This document shows, piece by piece, positions 12,299 to 24,753 of a stretch of 64,000 bases of DNA. The notes beneath the pieces were generated by a model, which was given only the letters and a program-made list of their open reading frames with translations, searched no databases and was not told the DNA's origin. Every line of letters begins with the position of its first letter. The first letter of the stretch is position 1. A program made the position numbers and the translations under genes. The DNA comes from Macrolepiota albuminosa (taxonomy: Eukaryota; Basidiomycota; Agaricomycetes; Agaricales; Agaricaceae), in the NCBI GenBank assembly GCA_027475525.1, contig JAMWFC010000067.1, positions 788,508 to 852,507 on the forward strand, in the 5' to 3' direction.

Positions 12299-13465
12299 TC
12301 ATTCAGCCGGCCATTCGAGTTTTGGGAAACACGTTGAAGTATGAACCTTGTGCGTGAAACCAATACGTTGAGCTACTAATGCCCATGGGGAGGATTGATC
12401 TTTCATATGTAGACACTTCGTAGTGACTTGCATCAAGTGATCAAGTGTCTGCCGAGAATCTACGCGAGTGTAGTGTCAGTCTTACACACCTGACGAAGAA
12501 AAGTTACTCGAACCACTAAAGCAATGGTTGGTTGAGACTTCAACGTAGTGTATTGGCTGTTGAGGAATCCATGGGAATCGTTTGTGTTTGAGGAGATCAA
12601 ACTGTTGTTGAAACATCTTGACTGATGCTCTCAATGAACTGCGAGCATCTTCTGTAACTTGACTTTGATCAATCTGTCGACAATCTCGTGCCGCCTTTGA
12701 ATAGAACTCGTTAAAGAGGAGGTCGAATTTGGTGAAAACGACCACTACAGGGATGTTTCCTACAGTATCAATGTCAGTCAAATCAAAAACAAGGCAATTA
12801 GCAGCCCACGGTGATTAGCAAGCTTCAGAATGTCTTCATCAGCAGTCTGCATCAGACGTGACCCGGAACGTGGGGACTCTATACATAACCTGATATATTT
12901 GATGTCGATAAGTTATCAATTTAAATTCAAGGGGCAACGTCGTTACCACAGCGCATGTAGCCGCTGCTCAACCGGTGAGCTTTTTTTTGACCTCTTACGA
13001 ATAAATGTCTCAATAACTCTGCAGTGGTCATCGGAGCCTATTTCGAAACCCTCGGTGTCGTGGAGTACAATGCAAGGATTGTCAATGGACGTGTATTCAC
13101 GATCGATATCTGCTATTCCAGCATGTTCATGAGCAATGTCAATGTCCTAATTGTAGTCGGTCCATGAGAGCTCAAGAAACCCACGTGAAACTCACCCGTT
13201 GGCTGACGTTGAAAATGTTGGCGATCAAGGAAGACTTTCCCACTCCTGTCTGCGAAAGCGAAATTAATGTCCGCTTGATTGGTTCTGAGTGACGTTGGAA
13301 AGGGGGACCCACATTTCCTACAACCAAGATACGAGATCTTCGAAAAGAGTCGAGATACTATAGTAAAGCAAGTCCACGAAGACGGATGATAGATGATACA
13401 TACCTAGGACAGCGAGAGAGGATTTCGTTGCCTGTTGCCGAAAACGAGAAAGGTCCGTGCTTCAT
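12299..13465 (-). CDS. P-loop GTPase (AIG1/MMR_HSR1-like G domain), multi-exon
   Basis: Proposed exons in gene order: 13465-13404, 13337-13313, 13249-13196, 13146-12947, 12889-12810, 12759-12490 and 12399-12299. All introns are GT-AG and about 50-90 nt, and all junction phases agree. The start is ATG at 13463-13465. The G1 P-loop GNTGVGKSS is created by splicing exon 2 to exon 3; G3 is HDTEGFE in exon 4; the G4-like motif FTKFD is in exon 6. The sequence IVLHDTEGFE...VIETFIRKRS resembles a family of fungal G-domain proteins that is expanded in mushroom-forming fungi and whose function is largely unknown. Predicted length is about 250 residues. The last exon keeps a W-A-L-V-A-Q-R piece and then stops early compared with what I recall of the family, so the C-terminus may be lost or may need another splice. 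Exon calls were made by eye. Confidence 0.7.
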
Positions 13466-14966
13466 AGTAGCAGGAAGAGAAGAATTGACGACTGGAGAGG
13501 TGACCGTCGCTGTGGGGCAAGAGGTGGATAAATCGTGGCGGCACAGTCTTTTCAACCTGTATCCACCCACGTGGATCTGAATTAGCTAGATTGATCCCAA
13601 AACATAGCACAGAAAAAGAACCCAGTGACGGATACGAAAGCTTACCCGAGTGGTGATGAAACATGTTAGACACAGAAATAGTTGATGAAGGGTCAAATTT
13701 AGAGGAATGGAGAAGCAGTACACGAAAACACGAATTAAACTGTCATGAGTTGTTGTGAGAGGCCACAAGTCGGACGGTCTAGAAGCGAACCGGCAGGAGC
13801 GGCACGTCTAAGATGACTGTATTTGTAGAGGTTAAGGTAACATCAGTGTTATCCACACGGAATGAAATTTTTAAATACGGTTGTTCGGGCACGTCAGTAC
13901 AACCAACACTGGGAGAAGATTGAAACCGGGCAGGATATTATGATTAAGCATAGACGAACCGGTCTGGCCTGGACCTGGCTCAAGCGTAGTTCCGACTGAA
14001 TAATGAACGTACTTTTTGCAAACCAGGGACAACATCGATAGCTATGTCAAAATTATCCTCATCTTCTTCATCGTCAGAAAGCAGTTCCATATTCTATATG
14101 TACTCACTACCATACTAAGGCATTTCAACCATTGATGAAAGCCATTCCTGGTGCAGTTACATAACTACGCTGTGAGCATAGTCAGAGTTGGCTGCTAAAG
14201 CCCTTGCCAGGCCAACTCTTCTGACCTGGCTGTGGCACATCACTACAGCATCCACTGCCTTCCTGAGAGTTCTCCACACCTATAGTTCAGGGGTAGACGT
14301 AACCAAGGGTTCTAAACGACTATATTCATGGACCCAGTTTCAGCCATTGAATTATCTTCCTTCTTCAGTAGGAAGTAGCGAGTAAGCATCACAGCTAGTA
14401 AAGCGTGTTTCAAGTTTGGTATGCAATGGTACCGTATTAGTACGCCACCATCAATCTCGCCATTCGCATCCCTTATTGTCTCTTTCACTGACCCCTGATG
14501 ACCACAACATAGCATTGTTACAGAACAATATATACTATACGCACTAACCTCAGGTCAACGGTGATCTGAGGGTCACTTTACACTACTTACAAGTTCGACT
14601 ACATGTACTGATAATAGACATTGACTTGTGGACTTGTCAGATATCGAGTATCGAGTATATTTGGGTTCTAACACTTCCAGGTAGGTATTTACTTTTCCAA
14701 AATCAGCCAATAAACATACGAGGAACTGCGGGAGCGCAGGACAGCTTCAAAGTTGACACCTTTCTACATTGTATAACCGTACTGATAGACAAGAATTATC
14801 GAACAAGAATATTTGCTATATTTTCTTGATACAAAAGAGAAATAAAACAGAGATTTCATATAGTGAATCCATTCCATATCGTGACACATTAACATGTTAA
14901 TCTGAAAAAGCATATATCAGACAAAGTCTACGAGAGAAAGGGCATACGGTTCACCAAGTATCTCAA
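13466..14966. other. Intergenic region between GTPase and ATPase genes
   Basis: It contains the upstream region of the GTPase gene and the 3' flank of the ATPase gene. No additional gene was recognised. Confidence 0.5.
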
Positions 14967-17900
14967 TCACCAAGCAATCCTCGCTAGGAAACCCTTAGGG
15001 TAGGTCCTCACTAGCAACTTCCTTATCTCATCCATGACGAGAATACCCAGCGATAGTGGCAATGGAATAAACCAGAATTCCACAGGAACCGGAGCCGTCA
15101 AAAACAACCTCTGAAGACCTTTAACTTCCGTCACAAAAATCGCAATAATCAGCGCAAGGATGGCGCCGAAGAATGGCCACACGTTCCTCCTTTCTTTACG
15201 AATGGGATCGGCTTGGAGGATAGAGAGACGTTTGTTACGGACAGAAAGGAGGTTGCCCCACTGCAGAATCACGAGGGTGACAAAGTACACACATTGCGCC
15301 GTGTTGTTGAAGTTGACCAGATCGGCCGCGCTATGCCCGTGGAACCCGTCTTCATTGTATTTCTCGAATGATAGGAAGAGAGAGCCTATAGGGATATTGG
15401 CATACCGCGAAAAGTAGAAGAAGAACATCGCATGCGCAGTAACCATCTCCATCATGCCGATAAAAAGATAAGACTGGGTGTAGATCTTGAGGTTAATAAG
15501 ATGATCCTTCTTGTGGTTACGCGGAGGGAGCGTAAGGAGGTCGAATTCTTCCTTTTCCATGATTAATGAAAGACAGGGCGCTAGGTCCGTGAAACAACAG
15601 ATAATGATCATAAGGAATGAAGAAAGGGGAAGGGGTACACCGAGAAAAGCATTGATAAGAACAGGCCAGACTTCAGACCAGCTGCCCGCGGGTAGGAGAT
15701 AGGCAATGACCTTCTGCAGATTCTGGAACACCAAACGTCCAAGTCGAATGCCGCCAACGATGGAGTCAAAATTACCCATGAGAACGAGGTCAGAGGCTTC
15801 CATGGCGACATCACTTCCTGTCACGACAGCGACGCCGATGTCTGCTGCTTTCAGTGCCGGGGCATCGTTGACTCCGTCACCGGTAACTGCAACGACATTG
15901 TCCCGCTTCTGGAATGAAGTAACAATGCCCAGCTTCTGCTCCGGTGTCGTCCTCGCAAATACAATTTCTTCATAGCGCGTAACGACGTTCCAATGTTCTT
16001 CTTTGAACAGCACTAAATCCTTCCCTTCCAGCACGAGACTTTTCTGAATCCGATTGGCGGGGTCGCGGCAGCTGGGCAAGCGCCCGCTAGGCATGTTTTT
16101 CATTTCTTCAATCACGTCCGTAAGAGAATCAGGTTCAGCATGTGTGGTGATAATCCCGATCTGTCGTGCAATGGCGGCAGCTGTCAATCCAAAGTCACCG
16201 GTAACCATGAAGAATCGAACACCAGCTCTCCTGCAGTCCTTTACGGTAACGGCAGACTCAGCGCGAGGAGGGTCCATGAGGCCAAGAATGCCGACTACCG
16301 TCAATTCCTCAAGACCTTTCTTGGAGATCTCAGTGCTAAAGTCGTTGGTGCCAACACTGTGGTAGGGTATATACTCTCGCATACATAGGAGCAGGACGCG
16401 CTGTCCACCTCGGGACCACTTCTCCTGAGTCGCGATGAGTTTAGATTTAGCAACCGGATCAAAGGGCTGGATGTCGTGTGTGAGAGCAGAGTAGTAGGAT
16501 GTACAGCTGGGAATAAGGACATCCGGAGCACCTTTGACAAAGATGACGCTTGCTGACGCCTTTTCAGACGCTTGAGAGGGCGAGGAGTTGTGCATGGTGA
16601 GCATCCATTTGTTACGTGAGTTGAAGGGAACTTGGTATATCTCCGGTTTGGAAGCTCGGACAGCAGATGCGTCTCCTACGGACTCGACAAAGCGGAGGAT
16701 AGCACCGTCCGTGGCGTCACCGTTGATCTCTCGATTTTCCAGAGGGAGATCGACAGTAGCAGCATCGAAAGTTGCACCATTGCAAAGTACCGCAGCTCGG
16801 TGAAGCAAACGAATTGCAGATCCCTCTCCAACCGAGTCAATCGCAAGGTTTTCTCCGAACTCCTTAGCTGTATACGTTTGGTCGACGAATCCAGCGGACA
16901 TAACTGACATCTTGTTCTGGGTAAGGGTGCCAGTTTTGTCGGAACATATGACGGTGACACAGCCAAGGGTCTCAACAGTCGCAAGTGACTTGGGAAGAAC
17001 CGAGATGTCTTTCATACGACGGGCGATGAGAGACAGTGTTAGAGTGACAGCGATGGGCATTCCTTCAGGGATGAAAGCGACAATGCAGCCCATGACATCA
17101 TTGAGCATCTGGACAACGTTCATGAAAGCATGATGGTCGTGATGAAGCCATGCAAGCCAAATGATGAGGATGCTCAACGCGAGGAGGAGAGTGCAGAAGA
17201 TGATGATCCGGACGAAACGCCAGATTTCCTGTTGAATGAGTGTCGGCTTCATTTTAGTCTTGTTTGTGAGCTTGGAAATTCGCCCCATTACGGTCCGACC
17301 TCCAGTCAGTACCACAACACCTTTCGCGTGCCCATTCGTGACATGAGTTCCCATGAGAGCGACGTTAGGAGCTTCAAGGAAAGTTTCCCCAAGAGACTCA
17401 ACATTGCCTTCGACCTCTTCTGATTCACCTGTGAGCACAGCACGATCAAAACGTACATCGTCCGATGTCTCGATCAACCGTATATCAGCTGGTACCTTGT
17501 TGCCCACGGTCAACATGACCAGATCTCCCACAGCTAGTTCTACTGCAGGCATTCTGCTGGTCTTTCCCTCACGGATGACAACACATTCGGATGGAATGAG
17601 GTCGAGGATGGAGTTCATGATGCGGCTGGTGGACCAGTCTTGGAAGGCAGAGAACGAAGCCTGGGACAGAATGACGATGATAATGAGAATGGCTAGAGCG
17701 AGATTGGTAGGCGAAGGAGGGGTGCTCAGGGGTCGCCAGCATATGAAGAAGATGATAACAGCAACCCAGAGGATGGAGCAGAACCCGCCGAAGAGATAAG
17801 TGATCATCTTCCACAAGTACTTGGGTTTCTTCTTAGCGATCGTATTCTTCCCATCTCGCTGGATATTGCGAGCCACTACAACGTTGTCTAAACCATGATC

Positions 17901-18182
17901 CGCACTGGTGCCGAACATACTACAGAGCTTCTCAACAGAGACATGATGATAAGTGAGCTGTTCGAAGAAGTCGACCACGTCGTCTTGAGGTCTTCCTGGG
18001 TGCTGGTGCTCCGATACTTGAATAGAAAGTGTGCGGAAACCGATGGCAAGAGAGACATTGGGATCGGCAGCAGACGAATCATGGTATGCAAGTCCTGGAG
18101 CTCCAGATATGGGACGGAGCTCTTCACGAATATCCACTTTGGTCTGCATCTTTTCATCCGCAGAGTCTTTGTCTGAACTCAT
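14967..18182 (-). CDS. P-type cation ATPase, Na+/K+-ATPase alpha-like (type IIC)
   Basis: A single 1071-residue frame, in the usual size range for a P2-type ATPase. An N-terminal cation-ATPase domain (about 70-110) with HHVSVEKLCSMFG precedes the first membrane pair (about 130-180). The actuator loop carries TGES at 251-254. M4 has PEGMP at 372-376. The phosphorylation motif DKTGTLTQ has its Asp at 415. The nucleotide-binding KGAPD is at 550-554, TGD at 661-663 and the hinge TGDGVNDAPALK at 767-778. A C-terminal block of about six membrane helices follows, with LPPRNHKKDHLIN after M6 and EIRKLLVR near the end. These last features resemble the Na,K/H,K-ATPase group (IIC) more than the fungal ENA Na+ pumps (IID). 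It would pump cations across a membrane using ATP; ion choice cannot be read here, since M5 and M6 ligand residues differ from animal pumps (only the second Asp of the M6 D-x-x-x-D pair is evident). No intron is needed. Confidence 0.92.
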   Translation of the reverse strand: MSSDKDSADEKMQTKVDIREELRPISGAPGLAYHDSSAADPNVSLAIGFRTLSIQVSEHQHPGRPQDDVVDFFEQLTYHHVSVEKLCSMFGTSADHGLDNVVVARNIQRDGKNTIAKKKPKYLWKMITYLFGGFCSILWVAVIIFFICWRPLSTPPSPTNLALAILIIIVILSQASFSAFQDWSTSRIMNSILDLIPSECVVIREGKTSRMPAVELAVGDLVMLTVGNKVPADIRLIETSDDVRFDRAVLTGESEEVEGNVESLGETFLEAPNVALMGTHVTNGHAKGVVVLTGGRTVMGRISKLTNKTKMKPTLIQQEIWRFVRIIIFCTLLLALSILIIWLAWLHHDHHAFMNVVQMLNDVMGCIVAFIPEGMPIAVTLTLSLIARRMKDISVLPKSLATVETLGCVTVICSDKTGTLTQNKMSVMSAGFVDQTYTAKEFGENLAIDSVGEGSAIRLLHRAAVLCNGATFDAATVDLPLENREINGDATDGAILRFVESVGDASAVRASKPEIYQVPFNSRNKWMLTMHNSSPSQASEKASASVIFVKGAPDVLIPSCTSYYSALTHDIQPFDPVAKSKLIATQEKWSRGGQRVLLLCMREYIPYHSVGTNDFSTEISKKGLEELTVVGILGLMDPPRAESAVTVKDCRRAGVRFFMVTGDFGLTAAAIARQIGIITTHAEPDSLTDVIEEMKNMPSGRLPSCRDPANRIQKSLVLEGKDLVLFKEEHWNVVTRYEEIVFARTTPEQKLGIVTSFQKRDNVVAVTGDGVNDAPALKAADIGVAVVTGSDVAMEASDLVLMGNFDSIVGGIRLGRLVFQNLQKVIAYLLPAGSWSEVWPVLINAFLGVPLPLSSFLMIIICCFTDLAPCLSLIMEKEEFDLLTLPPRNHKKDHLINLKIYTQSYLFIGMMEMVTAHAMFFFYFSRYANIPIGSLFLSFEKYNEDGFHGHSAADLVNFNNTAQCVYFVTLVILQWGNLLSVRNKRLSILQADPIRKERRNVWPFFGAILALIIAIFVTEVKGLQRLFLTAPVPVEFWFIPLPLSLGILVMDEIRKLLVRTYPKGFLARIAW

Positions 18183-21100
18183 TATAACGCTGAGGAGCGT
18201 TGGTCAGTTGTGTGTTACTGGCAAGCAAGTAAATCGACTCACATATCAAGGCTGTGGTATTAACAAGAGTTACAAGACAATAGAAGGAAACCTAAAAAGA
18301 TAATCACACCGAGCCTGAAGAAAATCAATGAGACATCTGCAGCGGGAAGGGAACAGTTTGGGCTCACGACGTCGCTCTGGGAGAAGGAAGATGAGCCAGT
18401 CACACGTCGGTCGCAAGGTTAAAAGAGACCGATGTCAGATGGGAAAAGACATCTATTCTTGTGGCGAAATCCCCTCCTATCTGGATGAAAACCCAACAAG
18501 TGATGGCGGTAGAGTCCGTAGAAATCTAAAGAAACCTCCTTCTGAATATGGCAGTGTAAGTACGAAAAGCGCATGGCGACGGTTGCGGTCAAATTGGCAT
18601 TTGACTGGGAATGTGCACATTTTGTCCCTCGATTTGTAATCCATCCTCCATCGATCTTTAAAGTTGATCTTCTCTTTGCCCTCTACTGTCACTTAGCCTG
18701 AGAGCTACATGGTACTAATGCTTGCAATTGCCCACCTATCTGCTTTTGCCGGTTTGCGAGCTAAATCCTGTGCCTCGGAATATGTAAAAGCTGGGGAATC
18801 CATATCCACTTATGGCTATGTGCTATGTTTGGGATGTGAAAGGCGGTGATGACGGCGACACCTGTCTCTAAGTTCCTTTTAAGACGGGACAGTGATTCTA
18901 TTACCGGCTTCACCTCTCAGCGCGATCACCTCGGGATAACAAACTTTGCCTAATCCTCTTGTGCCACACTAGACAGTGGCTGACCTTCATGAATGATGAC
19001 GGAATGGACAGGATGCTCTGGTGTTGAAGTTGCTATCCGTCTCATGTCTTCACTGTTGTAGGTGTTGCATCTTCTTAGTCAAACTTTACTAGGCCGCTCT
19101 AATTTGAAGAGCTATTATAAAACCACTCCAAGCCGACGGCTCGATTAAACCGAATATATACATATTAGAAGATTATCTCGATTCACCAGGCCACAGCTTC
19201 CGCTGGTGTCGAATACCTGTCAAACCCCAGTGAAACCTTGTGATTGCAAAACTTCAGGTTCCTGAGATCGTCAAAATCCTTTCCAATTCTCTTTTGTGCT
19301 GAACGCGCATTTGTCCTTTCCAATCTACGAGTTTACGAAAGGGCATGCTCGCTCGGAATACATCAAACTCTGCGCCATCATACTTGCTGATGGTGAAGGA
19401 CGGGGATATCGAGATTCAGTTATTATTAGTAAATACTTTGCCGGAAACATCATTCTCCATTTATTCTCTATGTCTCTGCCCATGCGCAGCGCACAATATC
19501 CCGTGTTCCCGTTAGTCAGACCCTGGTAAGTGACGGAGGCATTATGCCAATACCTAGGTCTATTTATGCTAAACAAGATTCCTGCGCTCTCAGTATCTAT
19601 CAACATCATTAATCTTCCCTTTCACCATTTTTGCCTTTACAGGGTGGTTTGCTTGGACGGATAACCCATTCGTCCTAGACTGTTCGAGCCTATCTACGAA
19701 GGTGGTGTACAGAAATCCTGGTGCCACTGCTACCGACGCTAATCGAACATTACTATCAAATTCCTGAAACCCCATGAAGCTTGGTTTCAGTGTCTAAACT
19801 CAATGTGCGGCCGGAGTCAGCGGCTGCTTACGGCACTTGTGGCCCGTGAGAGGAAAAACAATGGGCAAAAAGCGGGTTGGGAACAACTTCTCATCACACG
19901 GCAACGCCAAATATCCGGGGTCACGCTCCGCATCGGGGCAAAAACGACGAGGACGTTAAGTCGCTTCATCCACCGAAGGAGGGTTGTGGCGCTGTATGCT
20001 GAATTAATGTGTAACCCTATTTCTTTTATGTTTCAAGAGACCGGTTAACTCATGCCACTTTTCGATTATTTCCTGGACTAACGCAGCCTGTCTATTTTAT
20101 GCTGTCAATTATGTATCGTACTACAAGAAATCATGCATATTACTTTCATACACACTTGTAACTCCTTGCACCCTGTACTGTCAAGCGGGCTGAACCAAAT
20201 GAGGTGTGGTCTCCCAACGGTGGTAGTCAGAGTCACTGGGGCACGTTTGAGAGCTACAGGGGTAAAAAATCTTTCATTCCATGCAGAAGTTGAACTAATA
20301 TTTTCATATTTTCAGTTCCATGGGTGGTTTTATGACGGGAAGTTAATGGGAGAGGAGATGTTCCGCAAGGAGTTTGGCCGTGATTTCAACTGTGCGCATT
20401 GAATTTTCCGTTTCTGAGTCCTGCGTCACTTTTGACCTAGAATTTCTTAGTTAAATAACGGTACAAGGAGTAGACGCTGCCTGCGCCACCGGAATGTGTA
20501 TCTGTGGGTAAGAGATATGAGGCACTCGTAGTAAGGCTGATTTATTGTGAATGGATGTACAAGGATCTGGAATGGTTTACGATCGTGCTGTGGAGGTCCA
20601 CCGTTGAGATGGAGTTTAATAACATCGGAGCTTAGCGGTCCCTTTCCTGTACCGCCGCATTAAACTACTTGATACTCTTATGATTGAACACTGGCGAGAA
20701 TTTATTCCGTTAGTAAAGGAAAATCAAGGCAAGGGCGTACGCAGAATTAGCGACCACGATGTAATGAACGAGTTGCTTTTAAGAGGGGAGAAAATGATCG
20801 GGGAAAAGGCGTCACAGGAAAGCCAAGGAAACGTATGACCTCCGAGTTGGAGCCGCTTACACAGGTCTTTGCTTTTAGACTCTCAGAGGAAGTTAGAATT
20901 CTGTTGGCCGCCCAGAGAACAGTGGTAATCAAATGACATTGACGTCTTCAAGGTTGTCGTACCCTTGTGCACCTTGCGTGAGGTTTGCTTCGATTTAGCC
21001 CCGAAGGTTTGGCAGCACCATCCAGAGTGAAGCCGGCAAGGTGTACCGCGCGCCCGTCAGATCGTGATGGAGCGGAGTGAATGGATGACAAGGGTGGTGA

Positions 21101-22525
21101 TGATCTAGTAAAGAGTAGAGGACAATGTTGGCGTGAACCCGGGCGTTCCGAGGTACTGGCTGCTGTTACATCTTCGTGCAGCATGCGGCTGCTAGGTCAA
21201 GCTGACTACATCTTAGCGCAGTAATTGTTCCTGATCCTATCATAAACTCGATTTTTTCTCACCAGACCTCCCTCACAGAAGATATGGGATCGGCGCCTAA
21301 CTGACCAGCACGAAGGCCTCGAGGACTAATGTTCTACCCCTTGAATACAGTTTTTTGATCGTCTGATGTTTGACAGAACCTAGGCAGCCATGATTTAGGT
21401 AAAGATTCGGTACGGGGATGCCTTGTGTCGAACTTATGTCGTTCAATAACTTCCTTATTTGTTATGCTTCTGCCAGCTTCCGTGTGCGTCGGTGCTATCT
21501 CATCATTCATGTGCTCTTGCTCTGGTAACATATGTAGTCAGATCCTTTTCTTGTCGAGTTCCTGACAGTACACCTAGGAGGTGTAGGCACCTGAAACGTC
21601 TGAAATACTGCATTAGTTCATATGTCGCTTATCAGATTTTAAAGAGATGGGACACAGCATTCGAGTGAAGAGAACAAAGGGAATTCGTGTGAACACGAGC
21701 AGCCACAGCCCGGTATGAGCATCCGAATTACCACATGAATCAGGGCACCATTGATGTATAAAGTTATAAAGAATCGGTGTGCTTAAGCGGCATGAATGTC
21801 AAATGCGCGCCACCTTGCGAAAGTTTACTATGCCTGTCACTGAATTTTCTGGGAAAATGAACACTTGCACAGATATTATACTTTTAGTTTGTATCTGGCA
21901 TGTGGAAAAAAGTCTTATGACAAAAGTGAATAGATAAGCTATCGGTGTCGGATCTGAAGATCTGCCAACCGGAGATAAACACTGCCTCAGTTGGCGGCCA
22001 CTTGTTCCTATGCCAGTTGACAAGGATTAGTACTTACCAGGTCTTTTCCCCCAAGTACACTGCAGTAACCTTCCCTGGGACACTGGAATGTAAAATTTTA
22101 AGAATACAAATTTTTCACTATATAGACAAGAACATTGAGCATAGAAAAAGGTAATATCAAGGGGTCTGAAGTGTTACAAATATCTCTTGGGACAGGCATG
22201 GCATGGAACACTGGGTGGGTCCTGGGATTTGTCTTAGTCTTCAAAACAGGAGCATCAGGAGTTCTAATTGATCATGCACAAAAACGTCGATAGGTTTTGT
22301 GATCAATATTGTCAACCATGTATTTAGATACCAAGCAGTAGAATTATCTCACCTCCAATAAAACTGTTTGTAAACGGATTGACATTGGCCTTGTCTCCAA
22401 AGTGTTAAATACCCTCAAAAGGATTAAGAACAAGGGCAAAGACAAACATTGGCTGATCAAATGCTTTCCATTGCATTTTGATCCTTTTTGTCATATTATT
22501 TGCAGTAGCCAGCTTTGAATGTTTC
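18183..22525. other. Long region without recognisable genes
   Basis: About 4.3 kb with host-like composition. Only short frames occur, none with a domain I recognise or convincing splicing. The first few hundred bases are presumably the ATPase promoter and 5' leader. No tRNA-like B box was noticed. Confidence 0.45.
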
Positions 22526-22930
22526 TGTCATGACCCCCCACTCCAGGATCCACTCTGAGGCATCTCCAGAACTATCCCAGGACCCTTCACTAACCCCTCA
22601 GCCATGCACCACAACTGACACCTGCCATCATGCTCTTATCACACATTCCAACCCCACCATCACACACAACACTACAGCCACCCCATGCATGACAGACGTC
22701 AGGAGCATCTGCAATCATAGACATCACCCTTACAATTGGCACCCCCAGATTATGGCCACCATCACACACATTCTCAATTACCCAGCCCTTACCCAGCCAT
22801 CACACATCACACCTTCACTTCTGTGCCACTGATCACATGCCCCACAGGTATGATTCTCAGTATACAGTCAACCCCCATTCCACCACTGCTCATAGAGTTT
22901 CTGTGAGTCATTGTAGATATCTCAGAAACC
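22526..22930 (+). repeat. Decayed LTR fragment related to element A
   Basis: It opens TGTCATGACCCC, like the TGTCACGACCCC start of the element A LTR, and keeps the same order of landmarks: CCATCACACA repeats, a CCATCACACATCAC block and ATATACAGTC. The right limit is approximate. It is an old solo or truncated LTR, so the His/Thr-rich frame that crosses it is not a gene. Confidence 0.6.
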
Positions 22931-24193
22931 CCTCAGATTGCTGGAGTGTACATGCACTGTCAATGACAACTAGTAATGACCAATAGCAACTATAAATTAT
23001 TCAAAAAGAAATAGACTTGCTTACTTTTTAACACAATTCTCAATTAACAGTTTGTCTTATTTATTAGTCAGAAAAACTTAGATAAATGCTGTAATCCAGA
23101 AGCATTATCTCCAATACTACCTGTTATCCCTATTTCAAATGGTCTAAGCTGTCTAGCTTTTAGTGTATCCAGTCTTGTTAACATAAATAGTAATGTTTCT
23201 AATAGCAGTGCTTACTGTTCATTTCTATTTGAAATTAATTAGAGATTGGTCAATAACCTATTTTTCTGCTGCTGGTAGTCACTCTTTTATTTTCCTCCTA
23301 TAAGTCCTGAGTCCTTGAAGTCAATAATGTCAAATAATAGTTGAGATTTTAACTTGCCAAAGATAATCTGAGCCAAAAAGATAATCTGAGTCTCCAGATT
23401 GACTGATAATATTAGGAGTGTCTTGTCTAGTAATGCACTTAGTCTGAGCAGAAGCCTATCAGTAGTCTTTCTAGGCATTTGGTTGGAATGAATTCTACTC
23501 CTATGCTGCACCTACTCAATCACCCTTTCTATATATGTTTTTGATTATCTAATTTCTTAATTTTTCACTCTCCACTCATAGTATGACACCTCAGTCATTT
23601 ACCACTACATTGTGATCATCTGAGGTATGTATAGGTTCATATATTGAATCTTAACTGACTTACTGATTCACTACCAGTTAATACTTATATTCTATTTCAA
23701 CAGCATTCATTTGTGCTTTTGTTGCAAAAATAGTGCTCTGCCAGACTTTTTTAGTATGCATATATAATGTGCACTAATTTGATGTTAACTAGCTTAATAT
23801 TATACTTTGCTGTATTCTTGTCACTCATCTTTTTAACAGTGTTCCTCTCTTGCATAATATAAAAATGCAGAAATGCATAAATCAAAAACAAGTGTTCTTA
23901 GTTTGAGAGCATCAAAAAATAATCAAAACAGAAGACTGCTATTTGTATTGAAAACATCTAATTATATTAATTTATTATAGATAAGGTTAAAATAGTTATT
24001 TGCACAAGTCTGGATTCAGATAGAATTATAAAATGCTTCTTGTTGAACCTCCAGCACTAAAAAAAAGTTAGTACAGATGATCATTAAACCCTGTGAGAGG
24101 AACTGAGATTACTAATGTGCTAGGAGCAGTTAGACTGCCATTAGAACTGAAATTGGATAGAGTACATTTTGATAAATTTTTATTACTACTTTC
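22931..24193. other. AT-rich stretch, no gene seen
   Basis: Strongly AT-rich, with no coding frame of note. It resembles the AT-rich DNA right of element A (59217-62802), which suggests the nest entered one AT-rich domain. Confidence 0.5.
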
Positions 24194-24712
24194 TGTAAAG
24201 ATGACCTCTGGAGGCTATAGCTCAGTCACACAGCTAGCAGAGAGAGATCCAAAGTATATTAGAGTATATACTAACAATATCATAATAACTACTCATCTGG
24301 CAGAGGGAGATCCAAAGAGAACAAGTCTAGGGATTTCCTATGCTAGGTTGGACACTTCTGGGGCCTCTAAAGCATAAAAAACAACTATATAGTACAACAA
24401 AACTTAAAAAACTTGAAAATTGCCTAAATAAACAACTGTACAAACAAGACAGAAAAACTCTGGACTTTGAAAGTCAGAAAGGCAAACTCCAGCTTATATA
24501 AGTAGTCTGAAAGCGGTGCTGAAAGGCCCACACTTGTCTGAATGATAGCTAAAGAACCAGAGCACCTCAAAGACTGGGAATAGTACTAACAGATAGTGTT
24601 GAAAGAATAGAAACAGTAAAATAAGAGAATGACAGAAGAAATAAAAAAATGAATAAAAGGAGAGTGAAGAAATAAGGAGTAAAGGAAGGAAGAAATAAGG
24701 AGTCCCCTGACA
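24194..24712 (-). repeat. Solo LTR, family B, copy 1
   Basis: Read on the minus strand it begins TGTCAGGGGACTCCTTATTT and ends TTTACA, and it carries a TATA-like CTTATATAAG. A second copy lies at 60649-61146 in the opposite orientation and aligns along its length with many substitutions. Flanks CTTTC (24189-24193) and CTTTT (24713-24717) look like a 5-bp target duplication with one change. Confidence 0.75.
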
Positions 24713-24753
24713 CTTTTTTTGTTTGGATTCTGGCAATGTTAATAGAACTGAGC

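Noticed and set aside
18183..22525. Short frames of 60-90 codons (for example near 20133-20402) as possible genes
   Set aside because: No recognisable domain, no convincing splice structure and no compositional signal; length is what chance would give.
22515..22832. His/Thr/Pro-rich open frame
   Set aside because: It coincides with an LTR fragment that resembles the element A LTR, so the frame is a by-product of CA-rich LTR sequence.
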